A stretch of DNA of 64,000 bases from Bradyrhizobium neotropicale (GTDB taxonomy: Bacteria; Pseudomonadota; Alphaproteobacteria; Rhizobiales; Xanthobacteraceae), in assembly GCF_001641695.1 (NCBI RefSeq), contig NZ_LSEF01000070.1, positions 1 to 64,000 of the forward strand, given 5' to 3'. Shown one piece after another: positions 52,949 to 62,561 of the stretch. The stretch's first letter is position 1. Each line of letters begins with the position of its first letter. The position numbers were made by a program, and so were the translations under genes. The notes under the pieces are model-generated. The model had not been told where the DNA came from. It made no database searches and worked only from the letters and a program-made list of their open reading frames with translations.

Positions 52949-54277
52949 ATGCAATCTTCAACAGCATGGAGTCGAATTGCGCGCGTTTTTCTTCCTTTTA
53001 CCGCTGGGTATTATCTTTCGTATCTGTTTCGAACGATCAACGCCTTGATCGCCGGTCATCTCAGCTCGGATATCGGGCTTGGGACCGCCGACCTCGGGTT
53101 GCTTACGTCAGTTTATTTCCTTGTTTTCGCGGCGGCTCAGATCCCCGTTGGCATACTGTTGGACCGCTTTGGTCCGCGGCGGGTCCAGAGCGTTCTGCTC
53201 TTGCTCGCAGCGGCGGGCGCCGGACTGTTCTCGGTATCGACCGATTTCCTGTCACTTATAGTCGCACGCGCAATGATCGGGCTCGGAGTAGCGGCGGCGC
53301 TGACGGCAGGACTGAAGTCCATCATCCTTTGGTTCCCCAGGGAACGAGTTGGCTTGCTTAACGGCTACATGATCATGCTGGGGTCGCTAGGAGCGGTGAC
53401 CGCCACGGCTCCCGTCGAAGGCCTACTCGCTTGGATGGGCTGGCGGCAGCTCTTTGAGATCGTGGCGGCCGCTACTGGTGCGAGTGCCATTCTCATCTAT
53501 GTTGTGGTGCCAGAACGAGGCATTGTTCCATCAACAGCGCGCGCCACCCTTGGCTCCGTTTTCGGCGATCGGCGCTTCTGGCGCATTGCCCCGTTGTCGG
53601 CGACTTGCATTGGATCGGCCTGGTCTCTGCAGGGATTGTGGGCATCGCCGTGGCTGACAGACGTGGAGGGGCTTGATCGCGCAAGCCTCGTCCGACAACT
53701 CTTCATAATGTCGATCGTCTTGAGCTGTGGTGCCTGGTTGTTCGGCATGGCGGTCCATTACATGAAACGGCGAGGAATCGGGGCGGAGGCGACTTTGGCG
53801 ATGGTCGCAGTGCTATTTGTGGTAGCCGAGTTGACCTTGATCCTGCGAGTGCCTCTGCCGTCGATCTTGCCCTGGTCCGTTGTCGCAATCGTCGGAACGG
53901 CAACCGTGGTGAGCTTCGCGGTGATAGTGGACTACTTTCCGCCCGAGCTTGCCGGTCGCGCCAACGGCGCCCTGAATGTCTTGCACTTTGGGTGGGCATT
54001 TCTGGCACAATACGCGACAGGCCTGATCCTGGAGCAATGGCCCACGAACGATGGCCATAGGTCGGTGCACGCCTATCAGATCGCGTTCGGCTTCAACGTA
54101 GCACTGCAGATCGCGGCGTTGGTTTGGTTCGCGCTGCCATGGCGCCGATCCTTCGCTTCATGGATGAGTTCAATTCCGTTCTTCACGCCGGCGAATGTTT
54201 GCGACCCGGCCGAGTCAGTTGGCCTGTATGAGAATTCGACCATACTCATGCCCGTGGACGACGATTCGGAGTGGTGA
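52949..54277 (+). CDS. MFS transporter, inserted in the tra/trb operon
   Basis: A 442-residue major facilitator protein with about twelve hydrophobic segments. It has the motif-A-like GILLDRFGPRRVQSVLLLL between helices 2 and 3, and LVSLTSVYFLV-like (LGLLTSVYFLVFAAAQIPVG) helix 2. It exports or imports a small solute; the substrate is unknown. The central segments carry more T and A than the flanking trb genes, suggesting separate origin. It interrupts the usual order of a CopG-type gene directly followed by trbB, and near-direct repeats flank it. AGGG lies upstream of the ATG. Confidence 0.88.
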   Translation: MQSSTAWSRIARVFLPFTAGYYLSYLFRTINALIAGHLSSDIGLGTADLGLLTSVYFLVFAAAQIPVGILLDRFGPRRVQSVLLLLAAAGAGLFSVSTDFLSLIVARAMIGLGVAAALTAGLKSIILWFPRERVGLLNGYMIMLGSLGAVTATAPVEGLLAWMGWRQLFEIVAAATGASAILIYVVVPERGIVPSTARATLGSVFGDRRFWRIAPLSATCIGSAWSLQGLWASPWLTDVEGLDRASLVRQLFIMSIVLSCGAWLFGMAVHYMKRRGIGAEATLAMVAVLFVVAELTLILRVPLPSILPWSVVAIVGTATVVSFAVIVDYFPPELAGRANGALNVLHFGWAFLAQYATGLILEQWPTNDGHRSVHAYQIAFGFNVALQIAALVWFALPWRRSFASWMSSIPFFTPANVCDPAESVGLYENSTILMPVDDDSEW

Positions 54278-54334
54278 GCAGAACGCGCGGCGAACCGATA
54301 CGATTGAGCAGGCCTCAAACCTCAGTTCTCAGTC

Positions 54335-54360
54335 TTTCTCTTTCTACGCCAGCCTACGAT
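54335..54360 (+). repeat. Direct repeat right of the MFS gene
   Basis: Matches 52845-52870 in 22 of 26 bases. It lies about 100 bases upstream of the trbB start, so one copy is probably the native leader of trbB and the other came with the insertion. Confidence 0.75.
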
Positions 54361-54458
54361 CATCGAAAGCGCTTGTTGCGCCAAGTCAATTTATGCCTTT
54401 TCTAATCATCCCCATGTGAGGGCGCTCTTTGGACGTCCTCATTCGGTGGGGGCGAACG

Positions 54459-55421
54459 GTGGCAATCCATTCGATTCAATCGGAAGCGAATTCGCGCGGT
54501 GCGCGAATGCTGCGTAGTGCGCTGGGCGCGGCGATCGCGGGCTACCTCGAAGACGAAGCGATCATCGAGGTGATGCTCAATCCGGATGGGCGGCTGTGGA
54601 TCGACCGGTTGTCGAATGGTCTGATCGACACAGGCGAAACGCTATCCGCAGCGGATGGCGAGCGCATTGTTCGCCTGGTCGCCCATCACGTAGGCGCCGA
54701 GGTGCATGCCGGCGCGCCACGGGTTTCGGCCGAATTGCCTGGGACCGGCGAGCGCTTCGAAGGCCTCTTACCTCCGGTCGTTGCAGCACCGACTTTTGCG
54801 ATCCGCAAGCCCGCCGTCGCCGTGTTTACGCTCGACGACTACGTCGCCAACGGGATCATGATTTCGGAGCAGGCCAAGATCCTGAAGAACGCGGTCGACG
54901 CACGGAAGAACATCCTCGTCGCCGGTGGGACATCGACCGGCAAGACAACATTGACGAACGCGCTCCTGGCCGAGGTCGCAAAGACCTCCGATAGGGTCGT
55001 GCTGATCGAAGATACACGCGAGCTCCAGTGCAAAGCGTCAAATCTCGTAGCTTTGCGGACCAAAGATGGCGTGGCCACACTATCGGATCTCGTCCGGTCC
55101 TCGCTGCGACTGCGTCCAGATCGTATTCCGATCGGGGAGGTCCGCGGCGCCGAAGCGCTCGATCTGCTCAAGGCTTGGGGCACCGGCCATCCCGGCGGAA
55201 TCGGCACCATTCATGCGGGCACCGCGCTCGGTGCACTGCGGCGGCTCGAGCAACTCATCCAGGAAGCCGTCGTTACGGTTCCGCGCGCCCTGATCGCCGA
55301 GACCATCAACCTCGTCGCCGTTCTTGCGGGCCGCGGCGCTGACCGTCGCCTCGCTGAACTCGCCCTTGTCGCGGGGCTTGGTGCCGGCGGCGACTACAGC
55401 CTTTCATCAGCAGGAGACTGA
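54459..55421 (+). CDS. trbB: TrbB, P-type conjugative transfer ATPase (VirB11-like)
   Basis: A protein of about 320 residues. The N-terminal domain (RMLRSALGAAIAGYLEDEAI, EVMLNPDGRLWIDRL) is followed by the ATPase with Walker A VAGGTSTGKTTLTNAL near residue 155, the Asp box VVLIEDTRELQ, the SSLRLRPDRIPIGEVRGAEA motif and the His box GTGHPGGIGTIHAG. It forms a hexamer at the base of the channel. GTG 54459 has GTGGGGG upstream; an in-frame TTG lies at 54429. First gene of the trb run; trbC begins one base after its stop. Confidence 0.93.
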   Translation: MAIHSIQSEANSRGARMLRSALGAAIAGYLEDEAIIEVMLNPDGRLWIDRLSNGLIDTGETLSAADGERIVRLVAHHVGAEVHAGAPRVSAELPGTGERFEGLLPPVVAAPTFAIRKPAVAVFTLDDYVANGIMISEQAKILKNAVDARKNILVAGGTSTGKTTLTNALLAEVAKTSDRVVLIEDTRELQCKASNLVALRTKDGVATLSDLVRSSLRLRPDRIPIGEVRGAEALDLLKAWGTGHPGGIGTIHAGTALGALRRLEQLIQEAVVTVPRALIAETINLVAVLAGRGADRRLAELALVAGLGAGGDYSLSSAGD

Positions 55422-55422
55422 C

Positions 55423-55749
55423 ATGCGTCAGCAATTTCGCCTTCCTCGAGATGCCGTTTCAGTGGCCGCCTCCGGCACGGTTCTTTTGGCGTCGGCACCG
55501 GCATGGGCTGCTGGCTCGAACATGCCGTGGGAGCAGCCACTCAATCAGATCCTGCAATCGGTGGAGGGGCCGGTCGCCAAGATCATCGCCGTCATCATCA
55601 TCATCGTGACCGGGCTCACGCTCGCGTTCGGGGATTCGTCAGGCGGTTTCCGCAGGCTGATCCAGATCGTGTTTGGTCTGTCGATCGCGTTTGCCGCCTC
55701 GAGCTTTTTTCTCTCGTTCTTCTCCTTCGGCGGCGGCGTGGTGATCTGA
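55423..55749 (+). CDS. trbC: TrbC, conjugative pilin (VirB2-like)
   Basis: A 108-residue pilin precursor with a long leader (VSVAASGTVLLASAPAWAAG, cleaved after AWA) and two hydrophobic helices (KIIAVIIIIVTGLTLAFG and LIQIVFGLSIAFAASSFFL), the normal VirB2/TrbC plan. TraF, encoded upstream, would process it. The stop overlaps the start of trbD. Confidence 0.92.
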   Translation: MRQQFRLPRDAVSVAASGTVLLASAPAWAAGSNMPWEQPLNQILQSVEGPVAKIIAVIIIIVTGLTLAFGDSSGGFRRLIQIVFGLSIAFAASSFFLSFFSFGGGVVI

Positions 55750-56012
55750 TGGATGAACAGATCGCAGGTTTTGTCGTGCCCGTTCATCGCGCGCTCACCG
55801 ACCCGATCCTGATGGGCGGTGCACCGCGATCCGTCGCGATCGTCAACGGCACGATGGCGGCGGCGCTTGGGCTTGGGCTGCGGCTCTGGATCGCGGGTCT
55901 CGTGCTCTGGTTCATCGGCCACATGGCCGCCGTCTGGGCCGCCAAGCGCGATCCCGCCTTCGTCGATGTGGTGCGCCGACATCTGCGCATTCCCGGTCAT
56001 CTCAACCTCTGA
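55749..56012 (+). CDS. trbD: TrbD (VirB3-like) channel subunit
   Basis: An 87-residue protein: PVHRALTDPILMGGAPRSVA at the start, then two hydrophobic segments (NGTMAAALGLGLRLWIAGLV, LWFIGHMAAVWA) and a basic end. VirB3-family proteins sit in the inner membrane with the VirB4 ATPase, encoded next. It starts on the TGATG overlap with trbC. Confidence 0.92.
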   Translation: MDEQIAGFVVPVHRALTDPILMGGAPRSVAIVNGTMAAALGLGLRLWIAGLVLWFIGHMAAVWAAKRDPAFVDVVRRHLRIPGHLNL

Positions 56013-56022
56013 GTACTCGGTC

Positions 56023-58464
56023 ATGATGAACCTCACCGAATATCGCCATTCTGACGCCCGTCTCGCCGACTTCCTGCCTTGGGCAGCCCTTGTCGACGAG
56101 GGAATCATCCTGAACAAGGACGGCTCGTTCCAGCGGACAGCAAGGTTCCGAGGGCCCGACCTCGATAGCGCGGTGCCGGCTGAGCTTGTCGCTGTTGCCG
56201 GCCGTCTGAACAACGCCCTGCGCCGCCTTGGATCAGGCTGGGCCGTATTCGTTGAAGCGCAGCGCCATTTTGCAGGGGCCTATCCTCCGAGCACCTTTTC
56301 GGATGTCGCATCCGCACTGGTCGACGCCGAGCGCAGAGCTCAGTTCGAAGAGGCCGGCGTCCACTATGAGTCCAGCTACTTCCTGACCTTCCTCTATCTG
56401 CCACCGGAGGAGGGGGCCGCCAGGGCAGAGCGCTTGCTCTATGAGGGCCGCGATCGCTCCGTTGGAGCCGACGCGCGCGAGGTCCTCCGCGGGTTTGTCG
56501 ATCAAACCAATCGTGTTTTGCAATTGGTCGAAGGGTTTATGCCCGAATGCGCCTGGCTCGATGATCAGGACACGCTGACCTACCTGCACTCGACCATTTC
56601 GACCAAGCGTTATCGCGTTCGGGTGCCCGAGATTCCAATGCAGATCGACGCGTTGTTGGCCGACCAACCGCTGACTGGCGGGCTCGAGCCGATGCTGGGT
56701 TCGGCCAATGTGCGGGTTCTGACGATTGCCGGCTTCCCGGGCACGACGACGCCAGGGATCCTGGACGACCTGAATCGCCTGGCATTCTCGTATCGTTGGT
56801 CGACCCGGGCCATCATGCTCGACAAGACCGATGCCACCAAGCTGCTGACGAAGATTCGCCGGCAGTGGTTCGCAAAGAGAAAGTCGATCGGCGCCATTCT
56901 CAAGGAAGTCATGACCAACGAGGCGTCGACGCTGCTCGACACCGACGCCCACAACAAGGCGCTCGATGCAGACGCGGCGCTGCAGGAGCTGGGATCGGAT
57001 CGGATCGGACAAGCCTTTGTCACGGCGACCATTACCGTCTGGGACGGCGATCCCAATGCAGCCGATGAAAAGCTCCGCCTGGTGGAGAAGGTCATTCAGG
57101 GCCGCGATTTCACCTGCATGATCGAAACGGTGAACGCCGTCGAAGCCTGGCTCGGCAGTCTGCCGGGGCACGTCTACGCCAACGTGCGGCAGCCACCGGT
57201 TTCGACCCTCAACCTCGCCCATATGATTCCGATGTCGGCCGTGTGGGCGGGCGAAGCGAGGGACCTGCATTTCAAAGGTCCACCTCTTCTGTTCGGCAAG
57301 ACGGAGGGATCAACACCGTTCCGATTCTCGCTCCACGTCGGTGACGTCGGCCATACCCTCGTGGTGGGGCCGACCGGCGCCGGCAAATCCGTGTTGCTCG
57401 CGCTAATGGCGTTGCAATTCAGGCGTTATCCGAACTCTCAGGTCTTTGCTTTCGATTTTGGCGGTTCCATCCGGGCGACCGCCCTCGCCATGGGCGGTGA
57501 TTGGCATGATCTCGGTGGCGCATTGTCTGAAGGAGGCGATCAACCCGTTGCGCTGCAGCCGCTGGCATGGATCGATGATCCTTCCGAGCGCGGATGGGCC
57601 ACCGAATGGATTGGCGCGATCCTGGCACGGGAAAAGGTCGAGATAACGCCGGAGGTCAAGGATCATCTGTGGTCGGCGCTGACATCTCTCGCCTCGGCGC
57701 CGATGCAGGAACGGACTCTGACGGGGCTGTCGGTCCTGTTGCAGTCGAACTCTCTGAAACGCGCCCTGCAACCCTATTGCCTGGGTGGTCCCTCCGGTCG
57801 CCTGCTTGATGCTGAATTCGAGCGCCTGGGCGAAGCCTCGGTCCAGGCATTTGAGACCGAAGGTCTGATCGGAACGAGTGCAGCGCCGGCCGTGCTGGCG
57901 TATCTTTTCCATCGTATTGCTGACCGTCTCGATGGGCGGCCGACACTCCTTATTGTCGATGAGGGTTGGCTCGCCCTCGACGACGAGGATTTTGCCGGCC
58001 AACTCCGGGAATGGCTGAAGACGCTTCGAAAGAAGAACGCGTCAGTCATCTTCGCGACCCAGTCGCTTTCGGATATCGACGGCTCCGCGATCGCGCCGGC
58101 CATCATCGAAAGCTGCCCAACGCGCCTGTTGCTGCCAAACGAACGGGCGATCGAACCGCAGATTACTGCCATCTATCGCCGCTTCGGCCTCAACGACCGA
58201 CAAATCGAGCTTCTGAGCCGGGCAACGCCAAAGCGTGACTATTACTGCCAATCCCGCCGCGGCAACCGGATGTTCGAACTTGGCCTCGGCGAGGTTGCGC
58301 TCGCCTTTACCGCGGCTTCTTCCAAGACGGACCAGGCGGCCATCGAGCGGCTCCTCGCCGAACATGGACGCGACGGCTTCGTGCCCGTTTGGCTCCGGCA
58401 CCGTGACGTTGCCTGGGCCACTGACCTGATCCCCAATCTCAGCAATCTGGAGAGATCGCTATGA
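56023..58464 (+). CDS. trbE: TrbE (VirB4-like) conjugative ATPase
   Basis: A protein of about 813 residues. The N-terminal CagE/TrbE domain (EYRHSDARLADFLPWAALVD) leads to the ATPase with Walker A VVGPTGAGKSVLLALM near residue 447 and Walker B TLLIVDEGWLALDD near 641. VFAFDFGGSIRATALA and VIFATQSLSDIDGSAIAPAI follow the family. It powers pilus assembly and DNA transfer. Two adjacent ATGs (56023, 56026) can start it. trbJ begins on a four-base overlap. Confidence 0.94.
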   Translation: MMNLTEYRHSDARLADFLPWAALVDEGIILNKDGSFQRTARFRGPDLDSAVPAELVAVAGRLNNALRRLGSGWAVFVEAQRHFAGAYPPSTFSDVASALVDAERRAQFEEAGVHYESSYFLTFLYLPPEEGAARAERLLYEGRDRSVGADAREVLRGFVDQTNRVLQLVEGFMPECAWLDDQDTLTYLHSTISTKRYRVRVPEIPMQIDALLADQPLTGGLEPMLGSANVRVLTIAGFPGTTTPGILDDLNRLAFSYRWSTRAIMLDKTDATKLLTKIRRQWFAKRKSIGAILKEVMTNEASTLLDTDAHNKALDADAALQELGSDRIGQAFVTATITVWDGDPNAADEKLRLVEKVIQGRDFTCMIETVNAVEAWLGSLPGHVYANVRQPPVSTLNLAHMIPMSAVWAGEARDLHFKGPPLLFGKTEGSTPFRFSLHVGDVGHTLVVGPTGAGKSVLLALMALQFRRYPNSQVFAFDFGGSIRATALAMGGDWHDLGGALSEGGDQPVALQPLAWIDDPSERGWATEWIGAILAREKVEITPEVKDHLWSALTSLASAPMQERTLTGLSVLLQSNSLKRALQPYCLGGPSGRLLDAEFERLGEASVQAFETEGLIGTSAAPAVLAYLFHRIADRLDGRPTLLIVDEGWLALDDEDFAGQLREWLKTLRKKNASVIFATQSLSDIDGSAIAPAIIESCPTRLLLPNERAIEPQITAIYRRFGLNDRQIELLSRATPKRDYYCQSRRGNRMFELGLGEVALAFTAASSKTDQAAIERLLAEHGRDGFVPVWLRHRDVAWATDLIPNLSNLERSL

Positions 58465-59189
58465 GCCGCCTTAGCTCATTCCTGGCTGTCAACACCATCG
58501 CCCTGACGCTTGGTCTCACAGCGCCTGCGCGGGCGCTGATCGTCTTCGATCCCGAAAATTACGTCCAGAACGTCCTGACCGCCGCGCGCGAGCTGCAGCA
58601 GATCAATAATCAGATCGCTTCGTTGCAGAACGAAGCGCAGATGCTGATCAATCAGGCAAAGAATCTGGCCAACCTGCCGTATTCGTCGCTGCAGCAACTG
58701 CAATCATCGATCCAGCGGACTCAGCAATTGCTGGCCCAGGCCCAGCGCATCGCCTACGACGTCCAGCAGATCGATCGCGCGTTTTCGACGAGCTACGCGC
58801 CGGCCACGGGCAGCCAGTCGAGCCAGGTGTTGGTCGCCAACGCTCAATCGCGATGGCAGAATTCCTATGCCGCAACGCAAGATGCGCTTCGCGTCCAGGC
58901 CGGCATCGTCGGGAACCTCGATACCAACCGCATCCAGACATCGGCCCTTGTAACGTCGAGCCAGAGCGCCAGTGGCGCCCTGCAAGCAACTCAGGCCGGC
59001 AATCAGATCCTCGCGCTTCAAGCGCAACAACTTGCCGATCTCACGGCGGCCGCGGCGGCAGAGGGCAGGGTGCAGAGCCTCGAAGCGGCTCAGCGCGCCT
59101 CGGCCCAAGATCAGGGGCGAGAGCAGCTTAGGCGATTCCTGGCGCCAGGACATGGCTATCAATCCTCCAATGTGCAGATGTTCCACTGA
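58461..59189 (+). CDS. trbJ: TrbJ (VirB5-like) channel protein
   Basis: A 242-residue exported protein with a signal peptide (VNTIALTLGLTAPARA) and a long coiled-coil body (AARELQQINNQIASLQNEAQ, SLQQLQSSIQRTQQLLAQAQ) typical of TrbJ. It helps pilus assembly or tip contact. It overlaps trbE by four bases and touches trbK by one. Confidence 0.92.
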   Translation: MSRLSSFLAVNTIALTLGLTAPARALIVFDPENYVQNVLTAARELQQINNQIASLQNEAQMLINQAKNLANLPYSSLQQLQSSIQRTQQLLAQAQRIAYDVQQIDRAFSTSYAPATGSQSSQVLVANAQSRWQNSYAATQDALRVQAGIVGNLDTNRIQTSALVTSSQSASGALQATQAGNQILALQAQQLADLTAAAAAEGRVQSLEAAQRASAQDQGREQLRRFLAPGHGYQSSNVQMFH

Positions 59190-59560
59190 TGACCGACGTA
59201 AAGGCATTCAAGGCGCTGTCGCTGCTTACGACGATCGGCCTCGCGGCCGTGGCGGCCTGCACGATTCAGCTTCGCGGAGGGGAAGAACCTCCGCCGCGAC
59301 CGAAGGCGGAGCAGACGACAGACGCAACCGGCTCTGACTTTGCACGCTGCCGCATCGTCACTGCCGAGGAAGCGGCAGATTATCAGCATTGCCAGCAGGT
59401 TTGGGCTGAAAACCGGCGCCGCTTCTTTAGCAAGAAGAACGGTCCCGCAGATCCTCGCCAACAGGGTTCCGCCGCAGGCTTGGCGCCCGCCCCAAAGGAC
59501 CAGAGCCGGATCCCGCACGGATATCCGCGACCGGCGACACCTGAGGCGAGCAAGCCATGA
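59189..59560 (+). CDS. trbK: TrbK-type putative entry exclusion lipoprotein
   Basis: A 123-residue protein. The N-terminal helix (ALSLLTTIGLAAVAAC) ends in a lipobox-like AVAAC, and residues FARCRIVTAEEAADYQHCQQ and VWAENRRRFF match the alternative TrbK family of rhizobial operons. Proposed to keep donors from taking up the same element. It lies between trbJ and trbL, with overlaps on both sides. A Pro/Lys-rich tail follows. Confidence 0.88.
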   Translation: MTDVKAFKALSLLTTIGLAAVAACTIQLRGGEEPPPRPKAEQTTDATGSDFARCRIVTAEEAADYQHCQQVWAENRRRFFSKKNGPADPRQQGSAAGLAPAPKDQSRIPHGYPRPATPEASKP

Positions 59561-60756
59561 TGGGTACCGGGATCATCGATCAGTTCTTGGAAGCGTTCAC
59601 GCGTTATATTGACAACGGCTTCGGGCTGCTGGGGAGCGATGTCGGATATCTCGCAACTACACTTGCCGCGATCGACATCACGCTCGCCGCGTTATTCTGG
59701 AGTTGGGGCACTGACGAGGACATCATCGCGCGTCTCGTCAAGAAGACGCTCTTCGTGGGCGTCTTTGCCTACCTCATCGGCAACTGGAACAGCCTCGCGC
59801 GCATCGTCTTCGAGAGCTTTGCCGGCCTTGGACTGAAGGCGTCCGGCGCAAGCCTCTCTGCGGCAGATTTCCTGCGACCGGGAAAGATCGCTCAAGTGGG
59901 GCTCGACGCCGGCCGACCGCTGCTTGATTCAATCTCGAACCTGATGGGCTACATCAGTTTCTTTGAGAATTTCGTCCAGATTATCGTTCTTCTGTTTGCG
60001 TGGGTCGTGGTGCTGCTCGCCTTCTTCATTTTGGCGATCCAGCTCTTCGTCACCCTGATTGAGTTCAAGCTTACGACGCTGGCCGGCTTCGTGCTCATTC
60101 CCTTTGGCTTATTTGGCAAGACCGCCTTCGCGGCAGAGCGAGTCCTGGGCAACGTCATATCTTCAGGGATCAAGGTTCTGGTCCTGGCAATTATCGTCGG
60201 CATCGGCTCGACCCTGTTCTCGCAGTTCACCTCTGGTTTCGGCGACGGACAGCCGACCATTGAAGACGCGATGACGCTGGTCCTTGCTGCGCTCTCCTTG
60301 CTGGGTCTCGGTATCTTTGGTCCCGGAATCGCCAACGGCTTGGTGTCGGGCGGCCCCCAACTTGGCGCCGGTGCCGCGATAGGAACGGGCCTTGCTGCCG
60401 GCGGCATTGTTGCGGCGGGCACAGCTCTTGCCGCCGGCGGTGCTGGTCTCGCTGGCGGCGCCATTATGAGCGGAGCGTCCGGCGCCTATCGAAGCGGTGA
60501 CCTTGCTGGCGGCGCGGAGGCAGGTCACTCGGCTGCTACGAGCCCTTTACGCCGCGCAGCGGCTGCGCTCGGCGGAGGCCGGGAAGCCGGCGAGCAAACC
60601 GCGAGCGCTTCGTCCGAAGGACAGCCCGAATGGGCGCGGCGCATGAAGCGTGGCCAGACTATTCGGCATGGCGCGTCGGCAGCCAGCCACGCGGTCCGCT
60701 CAAGCGATCAGGGTGGCAGCGGCTCCTCCGTCGATTTGTCCGAAGGAGAGCGCTGA
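59557..60756 (+). CDS. trbL: TrbL (VirB6-like) channel membrane protein
   Basis: A 399-residue polytopic protein with six or so membrane spans in the first 260 residues (for example FVQIIVLLFAWVVVLLAFFI and LTTLAGFVLIPFGLFGKTAF). An Ala/Gly-rich stretch (GAGAAIGTGLAAGGIVAAGT) and a polar tail follow. TrbL forms the inner-membrane pore. ATG overlaps the trbK stop. The gap to trbF is 99 bases, the longest inside the trb run. Confidence 0.93.
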   Translation: MMGTGIIDQFLEAFTRYIDNGFGLLGSDVGYLATTLAAIDITLAALFWSWGTDEDIIARLVKKTLFVGVFAYLIGNWNSLARIVFESFAGLGLKASGASLSAADFLRPGKIAQVGLDAGRPLLDSISNLMGYISFFENFVQIIVLLFAWVVVLLAFFILAIQLFVTLIEFKLTTLAGFVLIPFGLFGKTAFAAERVLGNVISSGIKVLVLAIIVGIGSTLFSQFTSGFGDGQPTIEDAMTLVLAALSLLGLGIFGPGIANGLVSGGPQLGAGAAIGTGLAAGGIVAAGTALAAGGAGLAGGAIMSGASGAYRSGDLAGGAEAGHSAATSPLRRAAAALGGGREAGEQTASASSEGQPEWARRMKRGQTIRHGASAASHAVRSSDQGGSGSSVDLSEGER

Positions 60757-60855
60757 CACGCAGCCAATACCCTTTCGCCACCGCCGTGCCGGAGCGACGC
60801 AAACCCGGACGCGGCACCACTTCAAACCGATCAGTTGATCTCAGGGGCATTATCG

Positions 60856-61539
60856 ATGTTCAAACGACCATCAGTACATTACGGGCGCATGCCCCAGCCG
60901 ATTACGCCTTATCAAAAGGCGGCGCAGGTTTGGGACGAGCGCATTGGATCTGCTCGCGTGCAGGCCAAGAACTGGCGCCTGATGGCGTTCGGCTGCTTGG
61001 TGCTATCGACCGGCCTCGCGGGGGGACTTGTCTGGCACTCGAGCCAGGGATCGATCACGCCCTGGGTGGTCGAAGTCGATCATCTCGGCCAAGCCCAAAG
61101 GGTTGCGCCGGCCAACATCGACTATCAACCTACTGACGCTCAGATCGCCTACCATCTGGCGCGCTTTATCGAAGACGTCAGAGGTCTGCCGGCCGACGGC
61201 ATCGTTCTGCGCCAGAATTGGCTCCGGGCTTATGATTTTACGACCGATCGTGGGGCGGCAGCCCTCAATGACTATGCGCGCAACAATGACCCCTTTGCCA
61301 AGTTAGGCAAGGCGCAAATCTCCGTCGACGTCTCGAGCGTCATTCGCGCGTCTTCCGAAAGCTTTCGGGTCGCGTGGACCCAACGCAGCTACGACAACGG
61401 CTCGCTCAGTTCGATCGAGCGATGGACTGCAATCCTCACGATCGCAATCGAGACACCGCGGGATGCCGAGCGCCTGCGCAAGAATCCTCTTGGGGTCTAC
61501 GTCCACGCTATCAACTGGTCAAAGGAGTTAAGTCAGTGA
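60856..61539 (+). CDS. trbF: TrbF (VirB8-like) channel protein
   Basis: A 227-residue protein: FKRPSVHYGRMPQPITPYQK, AAQVWDERIGSARVQAKNWR, one membrane span (MAFGCLVLSTGLAGGLVW) and a periplasmic VirB8-type domain (GRVWHSSQ... WVVEVDHLGQAQRV; VSSVIRASSESFRVAWTQRS). It bridges the inner-membrane complex and the core. ATG 60856 follows CAGGGGC; an in-frame upstream start at 60835 is less likely. Its TGA overlaps the GTG of trbG. Confidence 0.92.
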   Translation: MFKRPSVHYGRMPQPITPYQKAAQVWDERIGSARVQAKNWRLMAFGCLVLSTGLAGGLVWHSSQGSITPWVVEVDHLGQAQRVAPANIDYQPTDAQIAYHLARFIEDVRGLPADGIVLRQNWLRAYDFTTDRGAAALNDYARNNDPFAKLGKAQISVDVSSVIRASSESFRVAWTQRSYDNGSLSSIERWTAILTIAIETPRDAERLRKNPLGVYVHAINWSKELSQ

Positions 61540-62561
61540 CCAAGACGCCATATCACGTTCATTCGAATCGTCCTGTCCTATGCGGTAGGCTCAATTCGGC
61601 TCGGACCAGGTTCGTGACTGCGAAGCGAGCATGTCTGTACGCTCTCCTGCTTTGTCCGTCGTTGCTTGGTGGATGCGCGACCTATAAACCGCCGGAGATC
61701 AGCTATGACGCGGAAATCCCGCCGCTGCCGGCACCTCCGGATGACAGATCGCGACCGCTTCACGTTCCACCGTCCTGGAAGCCGGCTCTCGGCGGCAAGT
61801 CGGGAGGGAAGGAAGAGCCCCAACCGGTGAGCCGGGTGGAGACAGCAAACAGCGCGGCCCGGGTCGAACCGCGCAAGCGGGGGTATTTCAACGCAGCGCA
61901 AATCTACGCTTACAGTCCCGGAGCGCTCTATCAGATTTATGCCGCACCGGGGCAGATCACCGATGTCGCTCTCGAAGAGGGAGAGCAGTTGACGGGATCA
62001 GGGCCGATCGCGGCCGGCGATACCGTACGCTGGGTCGTGGGCGACACCGAGAGCGGGAGCGGTGACACGCGACGGGTCCACATTCTGGTCAAGCCGACCC
62101 GCGCATCGATCGAGACCAATCTCGTCGTCAATACCGACCGGCGCACCTACCTGATCGAGCTCCGGTCCCGCGAGCGGCCATACATGCCCTCCGTTGCTTG
62201 GTATTATCCGCAATCAGTGCGCGAACGGTCGCGTTCAGTCGCTCTGAGACCCGTTCTTCCCGATCCGGCGAAACGTGTCTCCCGCTACGCCATCGAAGGG
62301 GACAGTCCACCCTGGCGGCCGCTCGCGGCATATGACGATGGTCGAAAGGTCTATGTCGAATTCCCGCAAGGCATCGTGCAAGGTGAGATGCCGCCGCTCT
62401 TTGTCATCGGCCCGGACGGCAAGACCGAACTCGTCAACTATCGCGCCTACGGCAATGTGTTGATCGTCGATCGGCTGTTCGCGGCCGCCGAACTCCGGCT
62501 CGGCGGTGAGCACCAACAGAAGGTCAGGATTGTCAGGACCGACGGGAGGCCGTCGTCATGA
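61536..62561 (+). CDS. trbG: TrbG (VirB9-like) channel protein
   Basis: A 341-residue protein. The N-terminus has a signal with a lipobox-like LLGGCATYKP, then a Pro-rich linker, and the VirB9/CagX domain from about residue 115 (IYAYSPGALYQIYAAPGQIT, AAGDTVRWVVGDTESGSG, LVVNTDRRTYLIELRS, DDGRKVYVEFPQGIVQGEMP). It is an outer-membrane core component. GTG start overlaps the trbF stop; trbI overlaps its end. Confidence 0.92.
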   Translation: MTKTPYHVHSNRPVLCGRLNSARTRFVTAKRACLYALLLCPSLLGGCATYKPPEISYDAEIPPLPAPPDDRSRPLHVPPSWKPALGGKSGGKEEPQPVSRVETANSAARVEPRKRGYFNAAQIYAYSPGALYQIYAAPGQITDVALEEGEQLTGSGPIAAGDTVRWVVGDTESGSGDTRRVHILVKPTRASIETNLVVNTDRRTYLIELRSRERPYMPSVAWYYPQSVRERSRSVALRPVLPDPAKRVSRYAIEGDSPPWRPLAAYDDGRKVYVEFPQGIVQGEMPPLFVIGPDGKTELVNYRAYGNVLIVDRLFAAAELRLGGEHQQKVRIVRTDGRPSS

